Under the pieces are notes generated by a model, which saw nothing but the letters and a program-made list of their open reading frames with translations, searched no databases and was not told the DNA's origin. A stretch of DNA of 37,834 bases from DASXTS01 sp036402215 (GTDB lineage Bacteria > Actinomycetota > Actinomycetes > Mycobacteriales > Pseudonocardiaceae), in assembly GCA_036402215.1 (NCBI GenBank), contig DASWTI010000540.1, positions 1 through 37,834 of the forward strand, written 5' to 3'. Both the position numbers and the translations under genes were made by a program. Below, in pieces: positions 8,125 through 15,730 of the stretch (its first letter is position 1; every line of letters begins with the position of its first letter).

Positions 8125-9081
8125 GTGGAGTACCGTCGGCTGGGCCGGTCCGGCCTGAAGGTCAGCGTCCTGGCGTACGGCACGTGGGTCACGTTCGAGC
8201 AGATGTCCGGGCACGCCGTCCGGGACAGCCTCGTCGCCGCGCGCGAGGCCGGGGTCACCCTGTTCGACACCGCGGAGACCTACGCGCACGGGGGCGCCGA
8301 GTCGCTCCTCGGCGCGGCGATCGAGGACCTCGGCTGGGACCGCCGCACGTACGTCCTCGCGACGAAGCTGTACTGGGGCCTGCACGACTGGCCGCACCTG
8401 CGGACCACGCTCAACCGGAAGTACCTGCTGCAGGGCATCGACGGCTGCCTGGAGCGGCTGCGGACCTCGTTCGTCGACCTACTGCTGTGCCACCGCCGCG
8501 ATCCGGACACCCCGATCGAGGAGACCGTGTGGACGATGTCCGACATCGTCGCCTCGGGCAAGGCGCTGTACTGGGGGACGTCGGAGTGGCCGCCGGAGGA
8601 CATCCGGGCGGCCTGGGTGTTCGCGGACCGCCATGGCCTGCGCAAACCGGTCGTGGAACAGCCGGAGTACAACCTCTTCGCCCGCCGTCGCGTCGAGCAC
8701 GAGTACCGCGAGCTGACCGCCGAGTTCGGCATCGGCCTCATGACGTGGAGCCCGCTCGCGTCCGGGCTGCTCACCGGCAAGTACCACGACGGTGTGCCCA
8801 CCGGCAGCCGCGGCGCGCTGGCCGGCTACCGGTGGCTGCGCCGGACCCTGCTCGACGACGAGCGGAACCGGCGGGTCGCGGAGCTCGCGTCGATCGCCCG
8901 GGAAATCGGCTGCACCGCCGCCCAGCTCGCGATCGCCTGGTGCACGGTGTATCCGGCGGTGTCCAGCGTGATCATCGGAGCCAGCGGTCCCGCGCAACTG
9001 CGCCACAACGTCGCCGCCGTCGACGTCGCCTCCCGGTTGACCCCGGAGCTCCTGGCTCGGATCGACCACCTATTCGGCTGA
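8125..9081 (+). CDS. aldo/keto reductase, Kv-beta type
   Basis: 318 residues. The GTG at 8125 is chosen because EYRRLGRSGLKVSVLAYGTW begins there, the canonical start of the family; the open frame extends upstream only inside the previous gene. The catalytic tetrad is complete: D48, Y53, K81 and H123 (FDTAETY, ATKLYWG, LLCHRRD). SSVIIGASGP near the C-terminus is the NADPH-binding end. Length is normal. The family reduces carbonyls with NADPH, and the closest resemblance is to voltage-gated potassium channel beta-subunit-like reductases. It sits inside the oxygenase operon, so it may reduce a carbonyl made by one of the oxygenases on the repeat protein; this is inference. Confidence 0.92.
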   Translation: MEYRRLGRSGLKVSVLAYGTWVTFEQMSGHAVRDSLVAAREAGVTLFDTAETYAHGGAESLLGAAIEDLGWDRRTYVLATKLYWGLHDWPHLRTTLNRKYLLQGIDGCLERLRTSFVDLLLCHRRDPDTPIEETVWTMSDIVASGKALYWGTSEWPPEDIRAAWVFADRHGLRKPVVEQPEYNLFARRRVEHEYRELTAEFGIGLMTWSPLASGLLTGKYHDGVPTGSRGALAGYRWLRRTLLDDERNRRVAELASIAREIGCTAAQLAIAWCTVYPAVSSVIIGASGPAQLRHNVAAVDVASRLTPELLARIDHLFG

Positions 9082-9092
9082 CACAAGCATCC

Positions 9093-9121
9093 TTGCTTCC
9101 GCTCTGCGGAATCCGTAGTGT
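9093..9121 (+). promoter_or_regulatory. candidate promoter for the repeat-protein gene
   Basis: TTGCTT (9093-9098) and TAGTGT (9116-9121) are separated by 17 bases. They lie in the only sizeable gap (99 bases) inside the operon, directly upstream of the precursor-like gene. A separate promoter would allow more precursor than enzyme. The hexamer match is partial. Confidence 0.4.
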
Positions 9122-9180
9122 GACTCCATTCGACCGAATTTCATCTGTCGAGCTGGGCCACTCCCGCGAGGAGCACTCGT

Positions 9181-10065
9181 ATGGCCTCTCAATTTCGTGA
9201 CCAACGACGGATCGACGCCCTCTTTCGTGCGCTGGCATCGGATTACCTGCTCCGGGAGCAGTTCGTCACCGATCCGGCACAGATCCTGACCGAATACGTG
9301 TCGGGCAGGCGGCTGGACCCGGAGGCCGCCGCCGCTGCCAATCACCTGGTCTACGCCATGGTGTCCAACCCCCGTCTGCTGCGCTGGCTGGCCGGCCAGG
9401 CGACCCAGGGCGCCGCGCCGCCCACCGGCGACGACCTGGCGCACGAACTCGCCCGCGCGCTGGCCCGCGACGGCGACGAGGAAACGCTCATGGCGGTCAT
9501 CCGGGTCGCCAAGGAGGAGCAGGACCTCTTCTCGGCCCAGATCGATGTCCTGCGCGGTCTCATCCACGCGCTCGGCCGCGGACAGGGCCAATCGGTGTTC
9601 GTCGGGACGGAGATGAGCTCCCCCGGTACCGAGATGAGCCCGGGCCACGGCACCGAGATGAGCCCCGGTGAGGTTTTCCGCGGCACCGAGATGAGTTCCC
9701 CCGGCACCGAGATGAGCCCCGGCCAACTCCGCCGGGGGACAGAGATGAGCTCGCCCGGCACGGAGATGAGCCCGGGCCAGGTCTTCCGCGGCACCGAGAT
9801 GAGCTCGCCCGGCACCGAGATGAGCCCCGGCCAACTCCGCCAGGGAACAGAGATGAGCTCGCCCGGCACGGAGATGAGCCCGGGCCAGGTCTTCCGCGGC
9901 ACCGAGATGAGCTCCCCCGGCACCGAGATCAGCCCCGGGCCCGGCACCGACGTGAGTCCGGGCCACCTGGACGGAATCGACATCGATGTGACGCTGCGAG
10001 CGCTGGTGGAGTTCGCGAACGAGCTGCGCCGCGCGGGCGCGCTGAACACCATGCGCTTCCGGTGA
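9181..10065 (+). CDS. multi-core precursor-like protein with 14 GTE(M/I)S/GTDVS repeats (putative RiPP precursor)
   Basis: 294 residues, ATG with GAGGAG seven bases upstream. Residues 1 to about 135 form a charged, helical leader-like region without a signal peptide. Its early REQFVTDPAQIL segment resembles the F..DP..hydrophobic element seen in leaders of several RiPP families. Residues 142-261 are pure repeats: twelve GTEMS, one GTEIS and one GTDVS, mostly in the 18-residue unit GTEMSSPGTEMSPGQVFR, with linkers alternating QLRR/QVFR/QLRQ/QVFR. Residues 262-294 form a helical follower (ALVEFANELRR). Neighbours on both sides are 2OG oxygenases, a reductase and a methyltransferase, and the next gene starts 13 bases later. 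A multi-core modified peptide is the best explanation; a cytosolic scaffold or structural repeat protein is the alternative. I know of no described family with this core. Confidence 0.8.
   Translation: MASQFRDQRRIDALFRALASDYLLREQFVTDPAQILTEYVSGRRLDPEAAAAANHLVYAMVSNPRLLRWLAGQATQGAAPPTGDDLAHELARALARDGDEETLMAVIRVAKEEQDLFSAQIDVLRGLIHALGRGQGQSVFVGTEMSSPGTEMSPGHGTEMSPGEVFRGTEMSSPGTEMSPGQLRRGTEMSSPGTEMSPGQVFRGTEMSSPGTEMSPGQLRQGTEMSSPGTEMSPGQVFRGTEMSSPGTEISPGPGTDVSPGHLDGIDIDVTLRALVEFANELRRAGALNTMRFR
9604..9963 (+). repeat. in-frame core repeat array of the precursor-like gene
   Basis: 360 bases encode residues 142-261. The basic unit is 54 bases (18 residues). A 108-base higher-order unit is visible: 9721-9828 and 9829-9936 differ at only four positions by direct comparison, including a Met to Ile change (ATG to ATC) in the second copy. 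Older outer units are shorter or diverged (GTEMSPGH, GTEISPGP, GTDVSPGH). Length is always a multiple of three, so expansion kept the frame. Confidence 0.95.
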
Positions 10066-10078
10066 GGCGCGGCGCGAC

Positions 10079-11350
10079 ATGACCGCCGTCGCGCAGACGC
10101 CGGCCGCGCCGTCGGCTGCCGGCGAGCGGCGCGCCGTGGCCGCACGTCTGACCCAGAGCGGGCGGTTCGAGGAGAGCCTCCCGCTCTGGCGCGACGAGTT
10201 GTACTCCGGGGAGGACGGCGCCGGCTGGGTGCGAGCCGCCGCCGTCGAGGCGATGGCGTGGCGCGACCTGACGGTCGCCGGACGGCTCGCCGAGCTGTAC
10301 GCGGCCGCCCGGTGGGGTTCGCGGTGGTACCCGGGACCGGCGACCGCAGCCCCGATCGCCCGCCGCCCGCCGCGGACGCAGCTCTCCGTGCCCAAGCTGC
10401 GCCACGACATCGACCAGTTCCGCCACCTCCGCGACCGCGGGCTGCTGGGCGCGGAGTTCGACGAGATCATTGGCGCCTACGCCGAGCTGGCCGAACGCCT
10501 GCTCCCGGCCGGGATCGAGGCGCGCGTCCCGCTGGCGGGCGAGCACGAGGCACGCATCGGACACGTCTACAACCGGATCGTGCACCTCGCCCCCGCCCCT
10601 CGGGTCGACCGAGCGCTGTCGTCCACGTGGGATCCGGTGGCCGTCGAGGACCGCTACCTGTCCGAAGCGCCCGGCCTGGTGGTCATCGACGACTTCCTGT
10701 CATCGACCGCGCTGGCGCAGGTCAGGCGATTCTGCCTGGAGTCCACCGTGTGGTCGGGCACCCGCTACGCGGCCGGCCGGCTCGGCGCGTTCTTCGTGGA
10801 CGGCTTCGCCGCGCCGCTGCTGCTGCAGATCGCCGAGGAACTCCGCGCCGCGTTCCCGCGCATGATCGGCGAGCGGCACCCGTTGCGGCAGCTCTGGGGG
10901 TTCAAGAACGCCCCCTCGGTGGCCGGGCCGCCGAACCTCCACGCCGACTTCGCCGCCGTCAACGTGAACTTCTGGGTGACGCCCACGGAGGCCAACCTCG
11001 ACGAGGACACCGGCGGACTCGTCGTCCACGACGTGCCCGCGCCGCTGTCGTGGGACTTCACGACGTACAACGAACGGCCCGAGCTGATCGCCGGGTACCT
11101 GCGCAACCGCGGCGCCCGTGCGTTCCGCGTCCCGTACCGGGCGAACCGGGCGATCATCTTCAACTCCGACCTGTTCCACGCGACCGAACCGATCCGGTTC
11201 CGCCCCGAGTACGAGCACCGCCGCGTCAACATCACCATGCTCTACGGCGATCGCGCCGACGACCGCCACCATCCGTCGCCGGTCGGGGCCGCGACGAACA
11301 CCGGGACGCCGGCCTGGCGTTCCGGCGCGCTGGGCCGCGCGCGCGGCTGA
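10079..11350 (+). CDS. large 2-oxoglutarate/Fe(II)-dependent oxygenase with helical N-terminal domain (modification enzyme 3)
   Basis: 423 residues starting 13 bases after the precursor-like gene. The N-terminal about 180 residues are helical and charged (LTQSGRFEESLPLWRDELYS is TPR-like) and may bind the substrate. The catalytic domain begins near LVVIDDFLSS (about 200). PPNLHADFAAVNVNFWVTP holds metal ligands H288 and D290. It is followed by the GGLVVHDVPAP strand, distal His367 in FNSDLFHATEPI and the 2OG-binding arginine in RRVNITMLYG (R381/R382). This architecture is known in bacterial 2OG oxygenases annotated as TPR or prolyl-hydroxylase-like; the substrate is not known. Its stop overlaps the ATG of the FkbM gene (TGATG), pointing to coupled translation. 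Confidence 0.82.
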   Translation: MTAVAQTPAAPSAAGERRAVAARLTQSGRFEESLPLWRDELYSGEDGAGWVRAAAVEAMAWRDLTVAGRLAELYAAARWGSRWYPGPATAAPIARRPPRTQLSVPKLRHDIDQFRHLRDRGLLGAEFDEIIGAYAELAERLLPAGIEARVPLAGEHEARIGHVYNRIVHLAPAPRVDRALSSTWDPVAVEDRYLSEAPGLVVIDDFLSSTALAQVRRFCLESTVWSGTRYAAGRLGAFFVDGFAAPLLLQIAEELRAAFPRMIGERHPLRQLWGFKNAPSVAGPPNLHADFAAVNVNFWVTPTEANLDEDTGGLVVHDVPAPLSWDFTTYNERPELIAGYLRNRGARAFRVPYRANRAIIFNSDLFHATEPIRFRPEYEHRRVNITMLYGDRADDRHHPSPVGAATNTGTPAWRSGALGRARG

Positions 11351-12036
11351 TGCCGGCCCAGGGGCTCGCGAGCCACTCCTACCAGGGCCAGGACCTGTTC
11401 GTGGTCGAGGCGCTCGGCGGGCTGCACGGCGGGTTCTTCCTGGACTCCGGCGCGTCCGACGGCGTCAGCGGCAGCAACACGCTGCTGCTGGAGTCGGCCT
11501 TCGGCTGGCGTGGCATCTGCGTGGAACCGAACGAGCAGCTGTTCGCCCGGCTGCGCAGCGCGCGGCGGTGCGCGTGCGTGAACTGCTGCCTCTACGACCG
11601 GACCGGTGACGTCCCGTTCTTCGAGGCGGCCGGGGTGCTCGGCGGCATCGTGGACGAGTACGACCCCGGCCACCTCCGCTACGCCCGATCGGTCGTCGCC
11701 ACCCGGCTCGGCCAGGACCAGGACCGCGCGGTGACCAAACCGGCCCGCGCGATCCGTTCCGTCCTGCGGCAGTTCGCGGCGCCGCGCGTCATCGACTACT
11801 GGAGCCTCGACACCGAGGGCTCCGAGCTGACGATCCTGAACTCGTTCCCGTTCGACGAGTACGTCGTCCGCGTGATCACCGTGGAGCACAACCTCACCCC
11901 GGCCCGGGAGGAGATCAGGCTGTTCCTCCAGGCGCGCGGATACCGCCGCGCCAAGGTGCTGGGCATCGACGACGGCTACCTGCTCGACACGTCGACGCGG
12001 CACCGAGCATGGCGGAGCGGGGCTTGGAGGCGATGA
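11350..12036 (+). CDS. FkbM family SAM-dependent methyltransferase
   Basis: 228 residues, start overlapping the previous stop by one base. Motifs: GGFFLDSGASDG (SAM-binding loop), GICVEPNEQLF (acidic residue for the ribose), and YWSLDTEGSELTIL, the FkbM signature around DTEGSE. The C-terminal RVITVEHN strand is also typical. FkbM proteins usually methylate hydroxyls of sugars or natural products. Here it is the last tightly linked gene of the oxygenase set, so O-methylation of a hydroxyl installed on the repeat protein is a reasonable inference. No obvious terminator follows, apart from a weak hairpin at 12096-12108. Confidence 0.88.
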   Translation: MPAQGLASHSYQGQDLFVVEALGGLHGGFFLDSGASDGVSGSNTLLLESAFGWRGICVEPNEQLFARLRSARRCACVNCCLYDRTGDVPFFEAAGVLGGIVDEYDPGHLRYARSVVATRLGQDQDRAVTKPARAIRSVLRQFAAPRVIDYWSLDTEGSELTILNSFPFDEYVVRVITVEHNLTPAREEIRLFLQARGYRRAKVLGIDDGYLLDTSTRHRAWRSGAWRR

Positions 12037-12239
12037 TCCACGTGGCGGTCCGGCCGCAGGCCTTCGGCGAAGCCGCGACGCCGTCGTAGTTGCTTCGGCC
12101 TCAGGCCGGCGGCGGTGAGGGCTGAAGTTGCTTGCCTCGTCCATGACGCCCGTTTGCCCGTTCGGCAACAGAATTTGCCGGAGCTCTCGCCCGATGGCCA
12201 CCATGGCAGTGCCGGGTGAGCCGAACGGGAGGACGACCG

Positions 12240-12893
12240 ATGACGCACGGGTTCGACCAGGAGTACTGGGAGCGGCGCTGGCGGCAGGGCGGCGGCGAAC
12301 GGCATGCCTCCATGGGCGGCAACCCGCCGAACCCGTACCTCGCCCGGGAGATCGGCGAGCTGACGCCCGGCACGGCGCTGGACGCGGGATGCGGGGCCGG
12401 CGCCGAGGCGATCTGGCTCGCCTCGCGCGGGTGGCGGGTGACCGCGGCCGACATCTCGGCCGAGGCGCTGGCCCGCGCCGCCGAACGCGCGACGGCGAGC
12501 GGCGTGAGCGGGCGCCTGCGGTGGGTCGAGGCGGACCTGGGCGTCTGGGACCCGGGCACGCGGTTCGACCTGGTCATGACCCACTACGCCCACCCGGCGA
12601 TGCCGCAGCTGGAGTTCTACGACCGCGTCGCCGGGTGGGTAGCACGCGGCGGCACGTTGCTGATCGTCGGCCACCTCCATGCCGGCAGCGGTGCCGGCCA
12701 CGGGCACGGGCATGGGTCGGGGCATCATCCGCCTGCCGAGGCGTCGGTCACCGCGGCGGCCGTCACGGCGCGCCTGGATGAGGCTGCCTGGGAGGTCGTC
12801 ACGGCCGAGGAGTGTCGGCGGACGCCGGTCGGCCGCGAGGGTGGAGAGGCCCTCCTCCACGACGTCGTCGTACGCGCCACTCGGCGCCGTTAG
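12240..12893 (+). CDS. class I SAM-dependent methyltransferase with His-rich loop
   Basis: 217 residues, ATG with GGGAGG upstream. WERRWRQGG and the SAM motif ALDAGCGAGAEAIWLASRGW (D at the end of the first strand, GxGxG-like loop) place it among TehB/thiopurine-type methyltransferases of actinomycetes. VTAADIS, VEADLG and LLIVGHLH follow in the expected order. An unusual insert after the fifth strand contains GHGHGHGSGHH, which could bind metal. It is 203 bases downstream of the FkbM gene, in the same direction, so membership of the oxygenase operon is possible but not shown. Its stop overlaps the P450 stop on the other strand. Confidence 0.8.
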   Translation: MTHGFDQEYWERRWRQGGGERHASMGGNPPNPYLAREIGELTPGTALDAGCGAGAEAIWLASRGWRVTAADISAEALARAAERATASGVSGRLRWVEADLGVWDPGTRFDLVMTHYAHPAMPQLEFYDRVAGWVARGGTLLIVGHLHAGSGAGHGHGHGSGHHPPAEASVTAAAVTARLDEAAWEVVTAEECRRTPVGREGGEALLHDVVVRATRRR

Positions 12894-14266
12894 CCACTCG
12901 GGCGGCCGCGGGTGCCGCGCTCCCTCACCGGCGCGTCGTCGCGGGGGACGACGATCATCGGCAGGGCGCTGGGGATCGGGAGGTTGGTCATCCTGACCCG
13001 CACCGGCTTTCCGGGGGCCGGTCGCAGGCGCACGCGGGCCAGTGCGGTGGCGGCCACGACCGCCATTTCGGTGAGGGCGAACGAGTTGCCGATGCACTGA
13101 TGCACGCCTGCGGCGAATGGTATGTAGGCGTTGCGGGGTACCGAACTCACGTGTTCGGGTGACCAACGGCCGGGATCGAAGCGGTCGGGGTCGGGGAAAT
13201 TGCCGGGGTGATGGTGCAGCGCGTGCGGGCTGATGATGAGTTCGGTCCCGGCGGGCACCGGGAAGCCGCCGAGTTCGACGTCGGCCACGGGACGTCGCAT
13301 GAGCAGCCATGCCGAATAGTGGCGGAGGACCTCGTTGATGACCTGGCGGGTATAGGTCAGTCTCGGCACGTGCTCGGCGGTGACCGGCTCGTCCCGCAGC
13401 ACGTCGTCGATTTCGGCCAGGACCTTCGATTCGATGTCCGGGCGCCGGCCGAGCTCGTGGAAGAACCACGCCATCGCGCGGGAGGTCGTCTCGGCTCCGG
13501 CGACGAACAGCGTGACGACCTCGTCGTGGACCTCCCCGTCGGTCATGCCCTCGCCGGTGTCCTCGTCGCGGGCGGACAGCAGGGTCGAGAGCAGGTCCGT
13601 GTGGTCCTCGGCCTCGGCGCGGCGGGCGGCGATGACCTCGTGGACGATCTGGCGGATGCGGTCGACGGCTCTGCCGTACCGGCGGTTGACCGGGAGGGGG
13701 AGCGCGCCGATCACGGTGGGCACCATCGCGCGCACGGTGCTCTGGCTGATGAGTATGTCCACGCAGCGCAACATCTCGTGCAGGGCCTGGGCGTCCAGGC
13801 TGGTGGAGAACAGGGCGCGGCCGACGACCGTGCCGGCGAGCACCTGCATGTCGTCGTCGACGGGGCGTGACTCGCCCGCCTGCCAGGAGTCCACCAGCTC
13901 GGTGGCGGTCCGTGCCATTTCGGAGACGTAGCCGGCGATCGCGTTGCGGTGGAACGCGGGCTGCATCAATCGGCGCTGACGCAGATGCCTGCTGCCGGTG
14001 GAGGTGGCGAGTCCATCACCCACAAACGGGCGAATCTTGTCGAAGATCCTGCCGCGTTCGTAGTTCTTGGCATCGGCGACCAGGACCTGGTGCACCAACT
14101 CCTTGTCGGTCAACATGTAGCTCCGCATCGGCCCGATGCAGAGTTCGACGACGTCGCCGTAACGGTGCAGGGAAGAGGTGAAGCCGGCTCGGCGCATCAG
14201 CAGGGGAAACGTGTGTCCCAGCAGGGGCAGGCGGCCCGGTGCCACCGGCGCGACGAGTGTGGCCAT
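12890..14266 (-). CDS. cytochrome P450 (pentalenene-oxygenase-like)
   Basis: 458 residues, ATG with GGGAGGGG six bases upstream. N-terminal PGRLPLLGHTFPLL is the proline-rich entry of the family. I-helix VAGAETTSRA carries the oxygen-activating AGxxT; ExxR is EVLR; the heme loop is PFAAGVHQCIGNSF with the ligand cysteine at about 391. No membrane anchor is present, so it is a soluble bacterial P450 that needs a ferredoxin, none of which is encoded nearby. The resemblance is to CYP183-like and other hydrophobic-substrate P450s. It converges on the methyltransferase, with stop codons overlapping by four bases (12890-12893), and is not co-directional with either biosynthetic set. Substrate unknown. 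Confidence 0.93.
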   Translation of the reverse strand: MATLVAPVAPGRLPLLGHTFPLLMRRAGFTSSLHRYGDVVELCIGPMRSYMLTDKELVHQVLVADAKNYERGRIFDKIRPFVGDGLATSTGSRHLRQRRLMQPAFHRNAIAGYVSEMARTATELVDSWQAGESRPVDDDMQVLAGTVVGRALFSTSLDAQALHEMLRCVDILISQSTVRAMVPTVIGALPLPVNRRYGRAVDRIRQIVHEVIAARRAEAEDHTDLLSTLLSARDEDTGEGMTDGEVHDEVVTLFVAGAETTSRAMAWFFHELGRRPDIESKVLAEIDDVLRDEPVTAEHVPRLTYTRQVINEVLRHYSAWLLMRRPVADVELGGFPVPAGTELIISPHALHHHPGNFPDPDRFDPGRWSPEHVSSVPRNAYIPFAAGVHQCIGNSFALTEMAVVAATALARVRLRPAPGKPVRVRMTNLPIPSALPMIVVPRDDAPVRERGTRGRPSG

Positions 14267-14444
14267 CGGCGTCCCCTCCCGGCAGGGAGTCAGTTCGCGA
14301 ACCTCACGACGCTAGTGGTGAATTTCGCCGACGATGGCATTCTTCACCCGAACAGGTTAGGGCCGCTGGTCGAATTGGCGATCATCGGCAATACATCAGA
14401 GGTGCTCGGTCGAAGCGGCTCGCGGCGCGGAGCATGATGGCGGG

Positions 14445-14936
14445 GTGCGAGTGCTGGTGCTGTCCGACACGCATGCGCCGCGCAGGTGGAAGGCGTGCCC
14501 GCCGAGGGTGGCCGAGCACCTGCGGGGGGCGGACCTGATCCTGCACGCCGGCGACGTGTGTGTGGCTGCCGTGCTGGACGAGTTGTCGGCCTACGCGCCG
14601 GTGCATGTGGTGTGCGGCAACAACGACGGGCCCGACGTGGTGGCGTGGGGGGCGCCGGAGACGCTGGAGCTGGACGTCGCGGGGGTCCGGGTGGCGATGA
14701 TCCACGACAGCGGGCAGAAGGACGGGCGGGCCGCCCGGATGCGCCGGCGGTTCCCGGACGCCGAGCTGGTGGTGTTCGGCCACTCCCACATCCCAATGGA
14801 CCTCACGGAGGCGGGCGTGCGGATCTTCAACCCGGGTTCGCCGACCGATCGCCGTCGGCAGCCGCACGGCACGATCGGCCTGCTGACGATCGAGGACGGC
14901 CGGCTGGCGAAGGCGGAGATAGTGCCGGTGGACTGA
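14445..14936 (+). CDS. YfcE/MJ0936-type metallophosphoesterase
   Basis: 163 residues with GTG start. All five metal-binding blocks are visible: VLSDTHAP, HAGDVC, CGNND, IHDSGQK (the usual GH.. position is DSG here) and FGHSHIP, then NPGSPTDRR, the family's C-terminal signature. Normal length for the small calcineurin-like phosphodiesterases. The replaced third-block residues (MIHDSGQ against the usual LTHGH) are worth noting but do occur in some actinobacterial members. It stands alone, divergent from the P450. Confidence 0.9.
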   Translation: MRVLVLSDTHAPRRWKACPPRVAEHLRGADLILHAGDVCVAAVLDELSAYAPVHVVCGNNDGPDVVAWGAPETLELDVAGVRVAMIHDSGQKDGRAARMRRRFPDAELVVFGHSHIPMDLTEAGVRIFNPGSPTDRRRQPHGTIGLLTIEDGRLAKAEIVPVD

Positions 14937-15032
14937 GCGCCGCGTGACGTCCGGCGACGCGGACGGCGTGAGCCGACGACCACCGTCCGGTTCCGGCAGC
15001 GGATCGTCCGTATTGGTCCTTACGCTCACGGC

Positions 15033-15650
15033 GTGAGCAGGGTGGACAGGGTGGACACTGCGGCCATGGCCGTGGACGGGTACCGGATCGAGGCGCTGGG
15101 GCCGCGGACGTGGGAGGCGTTCGCGGGGCTGGCGGAGCGGCACAACGGGGTGTGGGGTGGGTGCTGGTGCGTGTGGTTCCACCGGTGGCCGGACCCGCCC
15201 GAGCGCAAGGAGCTCGGTAACCGCGAGTTCAAGCGGCGGCTCGTGGAGGAGGGCCGGACGCACGCGGCGCTGGTGTTCGACGGGGACGAGGCGGTGGCCT
15301 GGGCGCAGTACGGGCCGGTGACGGAGCTGCAGAACATCCATCACCGCAAGGAGTGGGAGCAGACCGTCGAGCGCGTGCCGGACTACCGGATCACGTGTCT
15401 GTTCGTGGACCGGCGGTACCGGCGCAAGGGGATGGCCGTGGTCGCCGTGCGTGGGGCGCTGGCGTTGATCGCCGCGGCGGGCGGTGGCCTGGTGGAGGCG
15501 TACCCGCACGATCTCCCCGAGGGCAAGAAGGTCTCGGCCTCCTTCCTCTACAACGCCACCCGGAGCATGTACGAGCAGCTCGGGTTCACCTACCTGCGGC
15601 CCAAGGGCAAGGGCAACTGCGTCATGAGCACGACGGTCCCCGCCGCCTGA
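15033..15650 (+). CDS. GNAT family N-acetyltransferase
   Basis: 205 residues from the GTG at 15033; an ATG at 15066 is an alternative, and neither has a clear ribosome binding site. YRITCLFVDRRYRRKGMAVV is the conserved GNAT acetyl-CoA-binding region (V..RRxxGxx, with one residue changed), and NATRSMYEQLGF is the usual later motif (Y..xGF). The Trp/Cys-rich VWGGCWCVWF near the N-terminus marks a common actinobacterial subfamily. Substrate unknown. Confidence 0.85.
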   Translation: MSRVDRVDTAAMAVDGYRIEALGPRTWEAFAGLAERHNGVWGGCWCVWFHRWPDPPERKELGNREFKRRLVEEGRTHAALVFDGDEAVAWAQYGPVTELQNIHHRKEWEQTVERVPDYRITCLFVDRRYRRKGMAVVAVRGALALIAAAGGGLVEAYPHDLPEGKKVSASFLYNATRSMYEQLGFTYLRPKGKGNCVMSTTVPAA

Positions 15651-15730
15651 ACCGGGACGCACGCGACGACCTCGACGGTCCGTACTCCGTACCGCGGGCA
15701 GACTGAGGCGCTCGGACCCGGAGGAGACGC

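Noticed and set aside
9604..9963. Collagen-like or secreted surface repeat protein
   Set aside because: Repeats are not Gly-X-Y, and there is no signal peptide, transmembrane segment or sorting motif.
9181..10065. Graspetide (omega-ester peptide) precursor, because of repeated Thr/Ser and Glu
   Set aside because: No ATP-grasp ligase is in the operon or anywhere in the window.
9351..10145. Long antisense frame across the precursor gene with its own LISVPGE repeats
   Set aside because: It is the mirror of the GTEMS repeats caused by high third-base GC; no ribosome binding site or family match, and the plus-strand frame fits the operon.
12096..12108. CGGCCT-C-AGGCCG as the operon terminator after the FkbM gene
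   Set aside because: The stem is short with effectively a three-base loop and is not followed by a T-run; too weak to list as a feature.
12890..14266. P450 as a tailoring enzyme of the GTEMS operon or the naphthoquinone cluster
   Set aside because: It is on the opposite strand to the operon, separated by a methyltransferase, and about 7 kb from the quinone cluster; no evidence ties it to either.
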